Shown here: positions 1 to 12,917 of the stretch, piece by piece
Layout of the letters: every line of letters begins with the position of its first letter
Numbering within the stretch: the stretch's first letter is position 1
NCBI RefSeq assembly: GCF_034702125.1
Contig: NC_085867.1
Location: 42,276,483-42,340,482, forward strand
Direction of reading: 5' to 3'
DNA from: Engraulis encrasicolus
Lineage: Eukaryota; Chordata; Actinopteri; Clupeiformes; Engraulidae
Length of the DNA stretch: 64,000 bases
The notes under the pieces: generated by a model
What the model saw: only the letters and a program-made list of their open reading frames with translations
What the model was told of the DNA's origin: nothing
Databases searched by the model: none
Translations under genes and position numbers: made by a program

Positions 1-890
1 TTGACACGCTCCCCTGCGGTTTGTGTGATGGAGCAACAAAAAAAACATCTCACATTTGACCATGAGCTATCATTATCTTTGCCTTCCCCCCTCCACCCCA
101 ATGATGGGTCTTGTGTGTTTGATGCTCGTGCATGGTGTGGCCGCTGCTGAGGAGAGGGGAGTAGTTAATGGCCCCTCTCATCCGTGGCTGACTGGTCTTC
201 TTGACGCAGGCAGGCCTGGCCTCTTACAAACCCATTTAAGCAAGGTCTATGGATTTCATGGCTCCCCGGGCGCTTTCTCCTGTTTCAATAAGGTAAAAGT
301 CCAAGGCTTTATCCATCCGTCAATGAAAGAGGGGCAAAAGAAGATGCGATGCCCAGCCCCCTCCTCCACCACCACCATCCCCCCCACCATCCTCCCCTCT
401 TCACCCACTGCCTTTATACTGGGCCAGGACCACTGACGTTGAGAGGGACACTTGGCCACATGCATCCATGCTGCCGCTCTTCTTGTCTTCTTGTCACTGT
501 GCTTTTTTATATTCCTCTCTGGTGACACCCGAATTCCTCAGGTTCATTTTGGCTCAGTCATATGGTAAGTAAGTGGGCCTTGAATAATTTTGAATGGGAA
601 AGCCAAACATATCCTTTTGATAAGTGGACTCAAGAGGATGCTGTTACCTAAGTTCATTTCCTCTACACTCTGTCCACACACTCTGCTAATATACAGTAGG
701 CTTCTGCAAACCATATACTCTGGAGTGATACGCTCCTCAATCTCCACTGTAAACAAGCAGTCAAATTGTATGCTGTCAGCAGAAATGTTTGAGACAAACA
801 ACTGCAGTAATTCTGTCAGCAGTGCTGGAAAGGATAGAAATGATTGCATTCTTGTTTTCTTATATTTTTGAGGACCACCTTACTTCCCAG
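1..890. other. Intergenic, no gene recognised
   Basis: Open frames here (for example 56-436 on the plus strand) show no domain, no recognisable homologue and no splice structure. The composition is ordinary AT-rich fish intergenic DNA. I see no RNA gene. Confidence 0.5.
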
Positions 891-908
891 TCACGCTTGG
901 ACAGGGCT

Positions 909-1033
909 GCACTGGTAATCTGGCATACAGGGCATTTTCCCAGTGGGCTGGACTGGTAATCTGGCATACAGGGCATTTTCCCAGTGGACTGGACTGGTAA
1001 TCTGTCATACAGGGCATTTTCCCAGTCGGCCGG
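909..1033. repeat. Three tandem copies of a 41-bp unit
   Basis: The segment beginning ACTGGTAATCTGGCATACAG recurs at 911, 952 and 993, a 41-bp spacing, with only a few substitutions. It is the front end of a longer dispersed repeat. That repeat is seen again at about 12918-13175 (plus) and 28845-28985 (minus), where this part is single-copy, so the triplication is local. Confidence 0.85.
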
Positions 1034-1450
1034 CCTGACAGTCCCTGGGTCGATGCTTTTGTTTATTGTCTTATTTTGTTTATTTGTTGTTTTGTTTGAG
1101 ACCAGCGCTCGATTTAGATGGGGTGGCCCACTGGTATATCTTAATGGACAGTGGACTTTGGGTGATCATTATTTTGTAGAAAAGCAGGCTGTTGGTCTTG
1201 GCCAGTCTATGCCCGGGCCAGTGGTGTAGTCCACTTTTTTATGGTGGGTATACTGTATATTTGAGCATTTTTTGAAGTGGGTATACTGTATATATTTGTG
1301 CTATTCAAAACAATGGATCAATCAATTTTAACTGGGTATACTGAAATCCCTGAAATTTAGAAGTGGGTATACTCCGTGTACCCGCGTTCTACGTAGACTA
1401 CACCACTGGCCCGGGACGTTTTGCAGTCCCAGCCCAGCCCTGCTCTTGGA
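1034..1450 (+). repeat. Dispersed repeat interrupted by a short hAT-like element
   Basis: This continues the dispersed repeat whose uninterrupted copy is at about 12918-13175. Shared landmarks include 'tggggtggcccactgg' against 'tgaattggcccatcgg', 'gcccggg', and 'cccagcccagccctg' against 'cccagttcagcccctg'. The copy here is split by the element at 1219-1408. Confidence 0.6.
1219..1408. mobile_element. hAT-type MITE, about 190 bp
   Basis: The ends are CAGTGGTGTAGTC and GACTACACCACTG, a perfect 13-bp terminal inverted repeat with the CAGTG start common in hAT elements. The flanks GCCCGGGC (1211-1218) and GCCCGGGA (1409-1416) form an 8-bp target duplication with one mismatch, the hAT length. 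The interior holds four copies of 'gtgggtatact' or 'tgggtatact'. There is no coding capacity, so it is non-autonomous. Confidence 0.75.
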
Positions 1451-1879
1451 AGTACGTAACGCCTCCTGTGAAGTCACGCAGCAAAGACCATTTATATTTG
1501 TTATTTTCAACACATGTACAAGTATTGAAAGGATCACCTAACTTCCCATACCGTCGGTGAAATCATGCAGTGCCCATCTGTATTTGTTATTTGTTTTCAA
1601 CGTACAGTGTTTGTGGACCATCCAACCTCTTCGCTCCTCGCTCAGTCTCTCTCTGAGGTACATTACCCCTCTGTGAGGTCATGCAGACAATGCTCGGCGG
1701 AGTGAGCAGACCGCACAGACCCTGAAGGCCACTTCCACACTGCTGCTGCTACTACAAGCTCCAGAGAGCATTCACAGTGCCTTTTTCATTGCAGGTATGG
1801 TTTATGCACTCCTATATGTAGGCTGTAAGTTCCATGAAAGCTTCTCTGTTGCAACATAAAGCTTATAATACTGTAATGC

Positions 1880-2055
1880 CTTTTTTCCACTGCCGGTTTT
1901 CTGGTAGGCCTACAGCTCGACAAAGCACGACACAGCACGACAACTTTATGCTTTTCGAATAGGCACGACAAAGCTGAATTGTAAAGCAAAAAGTGACGGG
2001 CAAGTCGTGCTGTGTCGAGCTGTAGGCCTACCAGAAAACTGGCAGTGGAAAAGAG
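1880..2055. mobile_element. Foldback MITE with ~50-bp inverted arms
   Basis: The left arm from 1880 (ccactgccggttttctggta, then a tract reading into tcgacaaagcacgac) is the near-perfect reverse complement of the right arm ending at 2055. The arms together could form a long hairpin around a roughly 70-bp centre. No coding capacity is present and the family was not assigned. Confidence 0.7.
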
Positions 2056-2740
2056 ACATTAGTCTACCTTTCCATTAAGTGGTAGCACAGTTGACATAAG
2101 AGGAGGACAAAGTGGTCGCGATAAAAGAATTGCAGCCATGATTGGAACACACGCCTGTGGATATTGACATGAGATGCAGATGAGAGGACCTGAAATTGGG
2201 AAAGGAATAGAAAATAATGTGAAGAAATCTACGTTATGCCATACAGTGGAATGTCTCTGAAGCTTCCTCATTCCATGATGTCAGCCGGACTGCAGGTGGT
2301 ATGAAGTCATCAGGGGAGGACTAACCCTATGTTTACAGTATATATCGCTTTGTTTAACATGGCTTTTGTAACTTAAACACTGTAGCTATGCGATTTTAAC
2401 CCTCCGCTTGGCTTTTGCTGGGCCGGCCCATGGTACCATGTCTAAACCCAAGCTAAGGAATCGTGTATAGAATGCCAGCGTCGTCATCTGACCTCTGTGT
2501 TACTGTAAAGTGGCACTGGCTATGATGAATGATTTATCACCCACCCGATGAAACCTGCAAGAAGACCTGCTGAGTCATTTTTGCCTCGTAATTCCAAAGG
2601 CAGGATAACTCTTAATGGGTTTAACCATACAGAATTCAGGATTTTTTTTCATTTAATTCATTCATCATTTGCCTTCAGCACCTACGTATACGTGTTCTAT
2701 GAATGTAGGCCTATTCTGCTTTCTTTTGTTAGTGTTTGTG

Positions 2741-3104
2741 TTAAAGGGACACTGTGTGAGATTTTTAGTTGTTTATTTCCAGAATTCATGCTGCCCATTA
2801 ATGTTACCTTTTTCATGAATACTTACCACCACCATCAAATTCCAAGTATTCATAATGACTGGAAAAATTACACTTTTCATACATGAAAAGGGGGATCTTC
2901 TCCATGGTCCGCCATTTTTAATTTCCAAAAATAGCCATTTTTAGCTGCAAAAATGACTATAGGCCTACTTGTACCATACTAGAAAAGAATTGTTTATTAC
3001 TCAGTAAACTTTCATGTACAAATTTGGCAACAGGCAGCCCAGTTTCAATGAGCAGCATAGTTGCAGTACCTTTTTTGACCATTTCCTGCACAGTGTCCCT
3101 TTAA
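2741..3104 (+). mobile_element. TTAA-flanked MITE, copy 1 (364 bp)
   Basis: It starts TTAAAGGGACACTGTG and ends with the reverse complement CACAGTGTCCCTTTAA, so TTAA bounds both ends. That is the target site of piggyBac-type elements. Two more near-full copies lie inverted at 6623-6989 and 27545-27911. The interior has no transposase. The piggyBac assignment rests only on the TTAA flanks. Confidence 0.75.
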
Positions 3105-3631
3105 GTAAGTATGTAACCATGCCCTTTATTATCCCACAGTGCGGAAATTCACGAGTTGCAGCAGTAACATTGTACATACAACTTGTGCAAAAGAAGACAA
3201 TATAGGCCTACATACAGATACAGGACCAAAAAGTTGAAAAATGTGTTTTACAGATTTATAGGTGAACATTACCTATTTTATAAATCGTGGCATATTGTTC
3301 TACGGAACAATGTTCAGTAATATGCATGGTCCTCCCAATCAAATAAACCATTTCCATGACCCAATCTCTTCCCTTTCCCCTAGTCTCTACGTCTGCAAGC
3401 ATGCTAGATTACATGGAAACCAAACTTATTTCTTTCAGAACACAAGATAATTTTTGTGAGGACAACATCCATGAAGAGAGGTTTCGCTGCTGATGGTGAA
3501 ACTGAGAAGAGAGTAAAATGTAATTCCTTAATTTCCTTGGGGATCAGCAAGGCAGCTGTATTCTAGTCAGAGATTGGTGGTGGTTGTGGTGTTTTCAGAA
3601 TCTGAATGTATTCTTTATTGTATGGATGTTT

Positions 3632-3633
<2 letters not shown>

Positions 3634-3710
<77 letters not shown>

Positions 3711-3712
3711 TG

Positions 3713-3757
<45 letters not shown>

Positions 3758-3776
3758 GTGTGCGTGCGCACGCGTG
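3634..3776. repeat. (GT)n microsatellite
   Basis: This is an almost uninterrupted GT run of about 140 bp with a TTTGTGTTTC interruption near 3708 and a GC-enriched end (gcgtgcgcacgcgtg). The low-complexity frames across it are not genes. Confidence 0.97.
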
Positions 3777-3779
3777 TAG

Positions 3780-4759
<980 letters not shown>

Positions 4760-5039
4760 GTCCACCTCATTCAGGACTTTGTCCTGCCATAGGTTTGGTT
4801 TCAGACTCTTAATGCACTCTCAGCACATGACACTCCATTTCAAGGCTTAAGCAGAAATCTTCCCTGCCTGAGTAATTTTAATATCCAAACAGTCCTTGAG
4901 CTGGCACGTCCATGATTGAGTCTTGATTTCTTCCTCCAGCATGTAGTAGGCCTACATGTACAGATGGAACAATGATGTGTGGATTTTACAGTGTACTGTA
5001 CAAACATTATTCTGCTTTTGTCGTGTACAAGCGACTCTA

Positions 5040-5160
5040 TAACGCAGAGGGCTGCTGACAGCTTTGGCTGGGCCCAGGACAAAGTCATCTGAAAGGGGCC
5101 CCCACCCAATACATTCAATGTAATGAGGACCCAATTTTGGGCCCCCTATCTGCTTTTGTC
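5040..5160 (+). repeat. Dispersed repeat fragment (aaagtcatctgaaa family)
   Basis: The stretch containing 'caaagtcatctgaaaggggc' and 'aatgaggacccaattttggg' recurs with divergence at 29575-29720 (plus) and, inverted, at about 56120-56260. No coding capacity is visible. Confidence 0.6.
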
Positions 5161-5342
5161 GCGCGACTCTATAACACATTATGTCACTAGGAGAGACTAT
5201 GTCAGTGTGCCAGTCAGAATCTGTTTCACAGGGGTGCTGTACAAGGTGTGGAGTGCTAAGTCACCCATCCATAATGGGGACCCAGGTTCGAGACCTGCCT
5301 GGGTCATTTCACAACTATACTCCATCGCTCTATCTCTTCATC

Positions 5343-5760
5343 CCTCCCGAAGCATCATACACTATTGGTGGCACTGAGCTATCACTCTGGATCTTTAGCT
5401 CAGCGGTATCGTGCTGTGCCTCCCATGCCCAAACTGAAGTGTTGACCATAGGCCACAGGTTCGATCCCAGAGTGGCAAACTTGCATAGATGACCTCAGTT
5501 GTGTAGTGCCGTGACCCGGATGGGAGTGAGATTTAGGGGGGTGAGTGTAACGAATGCCAACTAGCAGAGTTTGGCATGAAATGTTATTAAACCTCCCTCC
5601 CGAAGTCTCATATAATATCGGTAGTACTGAGCTATCGATCTCGACCTTTAGCTCAGCGATATCGTGCTGTGTCTCCCATGCCCGAACTGCAGCATTGACT
5701 GGTAGGTCACGGATTCGACCCCTGAGAGGCGAACTACCGCAGATGACCTCAGTTACATGT
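5343..5760 (+). repeat. tRNA-derived SINE, tandemly duplicated
   Basis: Two copies spaced 253 bp apart each carry a tRNA-like A box (TAGCTCAGCGGTATCG, 5396-5411; TAGCTCAGCGATATCG, 5649-5664). Each has a B box about 62 bp after the A-box start (GGTTCGATCCC, 5458-5468; GGATTCGACCCC from 5711). Both also share the leader 'cctcccgaag'. These are internal RNA polymerase III promoter elements of the tRNA type. No acceptor or anticodon stem could be folded, so I call them SINE rather than tRNA genes. A further GGTTCGAG box lies at about 5286. Confidence 0.6.
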
Positions 5761-6340
5761 ACCAGAGGAGTATTAGTTGCACTTGTAAGACTATGTCAGT
5801 TAGACTTCAAACAGCATGCTAGTTCACACAATCAGACTCAGATATACATTACATGCAACTGGCAGACAGACACGGAAAGACAGACAGGCAGTTCACACAC
5901 GCAGATGCAAATGCTGAACTCATTTTGTGGAATGGGTTTGTGGTGGTCAGTGGTGGTGGTTGGTGAAGGTGGGGGCAGCTCTCTCTCTGTTCAGCTGAAG
6001 GTGAGTTGGAGCTCTTCCCCTTGTTATCTAAAGATATTGTAAGTGAATGGGCTGGTTGTATTGCTGTATTATGGCGGGTGGGATAAAGTATCAGTGCTGG
6101 TAATCTTCTTGGGATTAATGGCTCCCTTTTTTATCTGCCACGGCTGTTCCGCTCAGATGTCTCGCCTGTCTGGAAGCCCCCACTGATGGAATACTAATGA
6201 TGGACCCCTATTCCTCTCCTCCTCCTCCTCCATCTATCGTTGGTCTGTGTCTGTGTCGTCTTCTTCTTCTTCCATCGCTCATCTTTTTTTCTCTTTGCTT
6301 CTTTTTCTACGCCATAGTCATTTTTCAGTTTTTCATGTAT

Positions 6341-6488
6341 TCTTCTTCTTCTTCTTCTTCTTCTTCTTCTTCTTCTTCTTCTTCTTCTTCTTCTTCTTCT
6401 TCTCCTTTTTTGTTATTCTTCTGCTTCTTTTTCTTTTCCGTCCTCTTTTTCTTTTCGTGTTTTCTGCATTTTCTTGTTGATGTTGTTC

Positions 6489-6533
<45 letters not shown>

Positions 6534-6602
6534 GTTATCTTCTTCTTCTTCTTCTTCTTCTTCTTCTTCTTCTTCTTCTTCTTCTTCTTCTTCTTCTTCT
6601 TC
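6341..6602. repeat. Compound (TTC)n-(ATC)n-(TTC)n microsatellite
   Basis: TTC runs lie at 6341-6403 and 6540-6602, with an ATC run at 6490-6533 between them. A surrounding pyrimidine-rich tract begins near 6220. The apparent poly-Ser, poly-His and poly-Leu frames are translation of the repeat. Confidence 0.95.
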
Positions 6603-6622
6603 CTTCCCTTTGTAATATGTTG

Positions 6623-6989
6623 TTAAAGGGACACTGTGCAGGAAATGGTCAAAAAAGGTACTGCAACTATGCTGTTCATTGAAATTGGGCCACCTATTGC
6701 CAGATTTGATCTTTACATGAAAGTTTACTAAGTAATAAACACATATTTTCTAGTATGGCACAAATACAGTCATTTTTGCAGCTAAAAATGGCTATTTTTG
6801 GAAATTCAAAATGGTGGACCATGGAGAAGATCCCCCTTTTCATGTATGAAAAGTGCAATTTTTCCAGTCATAATGAATACTTAGAATTTGATGGTGGTGG
6901 TAAGTATTCATGAAAAAGGTAACATTAGTGAATGGGCAGCATGAATTCTGGAAATAAACAACTAAAAATCTCACACAGTGTCCCTTTAA
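6623..6989 (-). mobile_element. TTAA-flanked MITE, copy 2 (367 bp)
   Basis: This is an inverted, near full-length relative of 2741-3104 with TTAA at 6623-6626 and 6986-6989 and the same 16-bp inverted ends. It lies about 20 bp after a TTC microsatellite. Confidence 0.75.
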
Positions 6990-7109
6990 GTAATATTGGA
7001 TGGGATATAGACCTACAATGTATACCATTTATTGTAAGTGATGTTGAAAATGCTATAGGCCTATAAATACTTCAGAAATAAAATTGATATAAAATATGTC
7101 AAATTAGGC

Positions 7110-7970
7110 AATTTTTACAGACTTCCCCAAAAAGACCGTCAAACAGCTTCAACTTATCCAAAACGCAGCAGCAAGGGTTCTTACGAGAACAAAACAAAAA
7201 AAGATTGACCACATTACTTCAATTATGAGGTCACTGCATTGGCTCCCAGTGAGCGACAGAATTGATTTTAAGACATTACTTGTTGTGTTCAAATCATTAC
7301 ATGGGATGGGACCTAGCTACCATGGTGGAATGGTCATATACTGTATGGGGCATGTGCCCGGTGGACTGCTGATGATTTTGGCCTGGCCCTTCCCTCAATG
7401 GTATCAGTCCTCATGCCATTACACCACACCTCTTCGAGATAGTCAAATATTAATAAGCATTTTGGCTGTTAGGGTCAAAATAGCTTATATTGGATGACAA
7501 ACATTTTGTCACAGGCTTCATTGCCCTGTCAATGCACCGGTCTTGGCTACAATAAATGCCCCGCCTGATTTTTCATCCCAGTGCAGCCCTGCCAGCTACC
7601 TACAGGATATGTTTCTGCTGCATGCACCAACTCACTAAAATCAATGGAGAAGATCTTGCTGGTAATTCCAAAGGTCAAAACTATGTGTGGAGAGGCAGCC
7701 ATTAGTTGCTTCAGCCTTTTAAATCCAGACTCAAGACGAAGCTCTTCGAACAGCTTTGTCTTGAGTCTGATATATCAACCTTTGACTTAAATGTTTTTAA
7801 TTTCCTCTATTATTATTTTTTAATTTAATATTTACATTTTCTTTTATTCTAATTGATTATTTTTTTCTCTCTCTATTTCTTGTTTTCTTTATTCCTTTAC
7901 TTTTACTTTTTGTGAAGCAGTTTGAATTGCATCTGTGTATGGAATGTGCTATGCAAATTCACTTGCCTTG
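7110..7970 (+). mobile_element. Rex1/Babar-like LINE, 3' fragment, degenerate
   Basis: Translation from about 7140 gives the C-terminal signature of a non-LTR reverse transcriptase. It includes LQLIQNAAARVLT, then ITSIMRSLHWLPVSDRIDFK and LLVVFKSLHGMGPSY. After a disrupted stretch the end of the same ORF can be followed at about 7690-7790 (FKSRLKTKLFEQ). It has several frame breaks and is not functional. An AT-rich tail ends near 7970. Assignment to Rex1 rather than another CR1-clade LINE is from memory of the motif. Confidence 0.7.
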
Positions 7971-9029
7971 CCATATGCTTCCTGCATGGCTACCTACTGT
8001 AATATGGTTAGAAATTTTCAGTTTAATTTGGGGAAGTAAAATAAGGTGGGAGGAAAGCGTTGGTGTAGCACTGCTTTAATTATGTGGCATCGGGGGAATT
8101 GCTTGTACACTCATCTTCCCACACTCCCATTCATCTGGTACCAAAACTCGACACAACACTGGAAATATGAAATCACGGCAGTCAAAAGACATGTACTACT
8201 GGTTCCAAACAGACTAAAAATAATAATAATAACATGCCGACTAAACATGATGATTTGATTCACAAATTTGAGGACATTAAATGTCATAACATTCATTCTT
8301 AAAAGTTTGGCAAAAACATGTCCCAAATTTTGTTGAAAATCAGTTAAATTTTCATGAACTGGGGAAATCCATTTAAAGAGCTATGTAAAAGACCATGTCA
8401 AAGTTCAATTACTTTTGAATTATGACAAAAGCCTATTTTATGAAAAAAAAGATGAGGAGGTCATTCTGATACATTGCTGCCTAGCCAAAATCTTAGTTTA
8501 TGACAATATAGTTTGGATTTGAACAAATCGAGCAACCTGCGATAGTTCTGGCAGACCACATAGTCAACACTCCCTTTTGCCTATTGGCTGACGCCGACCT
8601 AACCCCTACAGCAGTCCATGAATCAGCTGCGCTTTAGTTAATCAGCTGCTGCTCGCAATTGGACACTGGCCTTTGGCGCTTTAGTTAAACTAACAAATTT
8701 GTTTCTCTGTCATTGCTTTTTGCTGCTTGTTTTGCACCCACCTCCCCTGCTCCACCAGACTTATCATTGCCAAACAATGTCATACTGTTGTCATTGTTGC
8801 TTGCTCTGTTCTAGGGGGTATGTTGCCTTTCCAGCTAAATGGAAGGCACTCCACCTGAGGATGCTGCTGTTCCCTGTCTTGGCTTCCATGGAGCTCAGCC
8901 GAGGAGCTTCCTCCGAACAGAGCCATACCGCCAAACACAAAATGTGCAATCTGAAATAAAGCTTCTGAAATGTATCTCTGTTTCTCGTCTCATTTTTGAC
9001 TAGAGTGGATCTGACAGAACTTTTTTTCT
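7971..9029. other. Intergenic, unexplained short frame with AATAAA
   Basis: No recognisable gene. An 86-codon plus-strand frame (8699-8959) ends immediately upstream of an AATAAA at about 8956. Its product is Cys- and Leu-rich with no known domain. It could be the end of an unrecognised transcript or chance. Confidence 0.3.
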
Positions 9030-10345
9030 TTAGAAATTGAAACCTGTTTTAGCCACATTCTCAAGAATCAGTGATAACATATCTATTCTACTTACCTGTA
9101 TTTGTTTTGATAATCCACCTTTTGCAGCTAATACAGCTTCAACTCTTCTGGAAAGGCTGTCCACAAGGTGGAGTGTGTTTATTGGATTTTTTGACAAATT
9201 CCTCCAAAATTGCATTGGTGAGGTAACATACTGATGTTGGTCAAGAAGGTCAGTCTCCTGGGTTGAAGACAGGACTCTATGCATGCCAGTCAAGATCATC
9301 CACACTCATGCATGTCATCCATTACCTTACTTTGTGCACAGCCCAGTTAGAAGAGGAAGGGGACTGCTCTACAGTAAACTGTTCATACAAGATTGGAAGC
9401 ATGGAGTTGTTGTCCAAAATGTTTTGGTACTCAAGCCTTCAAAATTCCTCTCACTGGAACTAAAGGCTCTTACCCACAGACCCGGTTCTACTGGGTTTTC
9501 GTTCTACCGAGGCGTGGCTTCAGTTTTTATTTGCATTTACTCCACCCATACGCACCCATCTTCAGTTCTAACAGGGTCGATTTTAGAATCGCCAACTCAG
9601 GGCGACTGCGACTGCTAACATAATGTACCTATAGTACGGAACTCTGCTAGATGTAGACGCCTACCAAACCAGAACCGTCAACCCCCCACCAACTTTCATG
9701 AATATTTATGAAGCCAGCACCGGAACGCGGAACCCTGTGTAAAAACAGCTTAAGGGGCCAAGCCCAACTCCCGAAAAACAACCCCACACCATATTTCCTC
9801 CTCCACCAAATTTCACATTTGGCACAATGCAGTCCAAAACGTGTCGTTTTTCTGGCAACCTCAAAACCCAGACTCATTCATCAGATTGGCAGACCGAAAA
9901 GAGTGATTCATCACTCCTGAGAAACCGTCTCTTCTGCTCTGGAGTCCAGTAATAGTGTGCTTTACACCAGTACAGCTGACGCTTTGCATTGCTGTTGGTG
10001 ATGTAGGCCTACAGGTATGGCTTGCATGCAGATGCTTAGCCATGGAAACCCATTGAAGCTATCAGCGTACTGTACTGAAGGTCTCTGAAGGTCACATGAA
10101 GTTTGGAGCACTGTAGCAGTTGACTGTGTACAAAGTCAACCACCTCTTTCTACTATGGCCTCAGGATCCTCTCACCCCACTCTGTCAGTTTACGTGGCCT
10201 TACACTTCGTGGTTGAGTCGCTGTTGTTCCCAAACTCTTCCATTTTCTTATAATAATGCTGACAGTTGAATGTGGAATATTAAGGACCGAGGAAATTTCT
10301 ATTAAAGAATAAAATAGGCTGATGTCCAACAATGGCAACTGAGCA
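9030..10345 (-). pseudogene. Tc1-like transposase, decayed
   Basis: Read right to left, the pieces follow the order of a Tc1/mariner transposase. First comes an N-terminal helix-turn-helix (VLNIPHSTVSIIIRKWK, about 10220-10280). Next is a catalytic-core stretch with WTPEQ, then RFLRSDESLFSV (about 9900-9960), and NMVWGCFSG near 9780. A stretch at 9310-9460 with several stops follows. The C-terminal FWRNLSKNPINTLHLVDSLS and RRVEAVLAAKGG tract is at about 9120-9215. Stop codons and frameshifts throughout make it non-functional. The core is split by a separate insertion at about 9465-9745. Confidence 0.85.
9465..9745. mobile_element. Short hAT-like insertion nested in the Tc1 copy
   Basis: The Tc1 reading (…GLGPL / LVPVRGN…) is interrupted here by about 280 bp without transposase similarity. 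Imperfect inverted ends are visible (tcttacccacagacccggtt against the complement of ggaaccctgtgtaaaaacag). The flanks CTAAAGGC and CTTAAGGG resemble a diverged 8-bp duplication. Exact ends are uncertain. Confidence 0.5.
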
Positions 10346-10440
10346 CCCCCATCCCCCTCACCTACATCCTTCTCAGCTCCCCCCTAGGCCTCCCTAACGC
10401 CCCCTGAAGCCCCCATTGAGAAACGCTATTCTAGAGTTTA
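10346..10440 (-). repeat. Fragment of a hAT-like repeat (…gagaaacgct end)
   Basis: The stretch with 'ctccctaacgccccctgaag' and 'cccattgagaaacgct' matches the ends of the longer copies at 28265-28840 and 18905-19175. Only one end is present. Confidence 0.5.
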
Positions 10441-11191
10441 TTTGGTCCCAGAGTATTCGGTAAGTGAAGTGGAGTTAACGCTGCATTTTTAAAATGTTGC
10501 TCTGTAGGCTATGGTGTCTCTTATTTAAGCCACTGGAGCACACTATCATCATTATCGTTACCTGCTACAGGGTCTGTGAGGTCTTACTCTTCTTCTTTTT
10601 TTTTTCACCAGTTTTGTGTTGAGTGAGGGTGGATCAAAAACCTCTGAACACTGAAACCTTCCTTTCACCCTGTGAGGCTAAGTTAAGTTTCTTAGGAATA
10701 ACTCACCAACCATTCCATGTAATATCTTATCTTGATAAAATGTGTCTAGCTCTGAGAACGGAGATGAAGAAGCATTTGAGAATCTTCACAGGCAGCCCGT
10801 ACGACCATCTCTATGGGTGTCATCCTTTGAAAATAATTTATTTGCCCAGTTCAAACATCATTTGTATCCCCCAATGTGCATATGATTGAAGTCCTTTCAA
10901 CTGACCATTGGTGGGTTCAGGTTCTTGTGTTAGCTTTGGTAGGCTATAAGTTTCAGAATATGCCCGGAGACAGCCACACAGGCAGGGTTTTACTTACATT
11001 TTTGCCATTCTCCTCACAGCTGTTCCTCAGCGCGTACAAGTCAAATCATGAATAGGCGGAGACACAGGCCTCTCTTTGGCATTCAATGGGACGCCTTTCA
11101 AAAGACCCAGTGTGCATCACTATGCTGTTAAGCCTTCATACCCTCATAGCCTGATATGACTCCATCTCTTCTCCTGCTCTTCTCTCATCTC

Positions 11192-11193
<2 letters not shown>

Positions 11194-11246
<53 letters not shown>

Positions 11247-11291
11247 TCATAATTTCACTTTTGTCAGATCTTGGTTTTACCCTTATTGGCA

Positions 11292-11390
<99 letters not shown>

Positions 11391-11391
11391 C
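11194..11391. repeat. Two (CT)n microsatellites
   Basis: CT runs at 11194-11241 and 11298-11391 are separated by about 56 bp of unique sequence. They are not coding. Confidence 0.95.
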
Positions 11392-11944
11392 TTTACCACA
11401 GCAAGTTACATCATTTCACTTGTTCAGATGTTGTGGTTTCAGCACGGCTACATCTAACAGGTTCCTGGAATGGAGTTGGCCAATCACAAACTGCTCCTAT
11501 GATGCATCACCAGAGATAGGAAGATTGAGTTTAGATACTGATTGTACTGATATCAAAGCTGCAATATTCACATGAACACTTTGCTTACAGCCTGACAAAC
11601 ATTTTTGTGTTTGCTTCATGGACTCTTGGGAACGGATGTTTAGAAGTATTTTAAATTCAAATACTACCGGTTTTGACCTCAGAGAGAGAGGACCTTCAAA
11701 GTTCAAAAAACTGTGTGCAGAATTTTTTTTCTGAGTACACTGCCTTTTCCCTTTTCTATCAAGATCGTCCTTCTCCATTTCCTTCTCAGTGTGTTTTCAT
11801 TCATGTGGCCATGTAGGTCTTAAAACTGTAAGCACTGTTCGTTTGCACATTTTCCTGCATACACTGTCTTTTTCTTCTTTTTACCTCTCTGTGGCAATCT
11901 GCCCTCCCTATCTCCTTCTAGCTTTCTACATCTCTCTGACTCTT

Positions 11945-11947
<3 letters not shown>

Positions 11948-12017
<70 letters not shown>

Positions 12018-12181
12018 TCTTCCACTTTTTGCATCTTCCTACTGTATGACACCCTCCTACTGCCCCTTTCCGCCGTCTTGCCCCCTCTCCCCCCTCTCCC
12101 CCTCCTCTCTTTCTCTTGTGTGTGGTGAGTCCCATTGGCTCGTGGGCTGCGGGGCTTAGCGTAAGTGGACATTTCCTTTGT

Positions 12182-12259
<78 letters not shown>

Positions 12260-12272
12260 CACACACACACAC
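11948..12272. repeat. (CT)n and (CA)n microsatellites
   Basis: A CT run occupies 11948-12020 and a CA run 12183-12272. A C/T-rich tract lies between them. Confidence 0.95.
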
Positions 12273-12917
12273 TGCACACTGTTGAGAGTGCATCCTGCTA
12301 CGGATGGAGTGATTGCAAGGTCACAGCAAGACACAAATAAAAGACAGCGTTAAAATAAAGTGCAGTAAAAATAGAAGGTCCTGGAACAACAGAATGGTTC
12401 AAATGGTTTTGTAATCCCCATCATCACGGTGGAAATGATTATTTGACTATTACTACTGTAAGTGCTTACAGATCTGAAGGAGGTCATTTGAAACAATAGA
12501 AGCTCAGCTCAGAGAAGACATGAGGAACCTTGTAAGATTCACAGGCAGCATGTGAATCATCTTGTTCCAATCCAGAGGAAGAACTTAAACATCAAGAATC
12601 TAAATACAGTAGCTGCTGAAAAACAAGAGACGTGTGATACTGTAATTTCCCACTCACAACGCACACGTATAACTGCGTGTCTCAATATGAGCAACAAAAC
12701 GTTCTCTTTGTGTTGATATGATGGACTCTGCCTTTGTTCTGGACGTGCCACTCAGTGTCTGACTGCTGTGGGCAGCTACCATTCTGCGTGAAGAGAGAGG
12801 GGGTCCTTGCTTTTGCCAGCGCAACACAGACCTGCAGTGAGTTTAGCCTCCAAAGAGACCCCATGCCCCCTGGTGGCAGTCACGGGGACCTGCGGCAGGC
12901 TCGGCTGGATCCATTAT

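Noticed and set aside
8699..8959. 86-codon frame ending at an AATAAA
   Set aside because: No homology, domain, signal or exon context was recognised; kept only as an unexplained region.
10153..10338. Helix-turn-helix frame as a transcription factor
   Set aside because: It is the N-terminal DNA-binding part of a Tc1 transposase, and the rest of the dead transposase lies just downstream.
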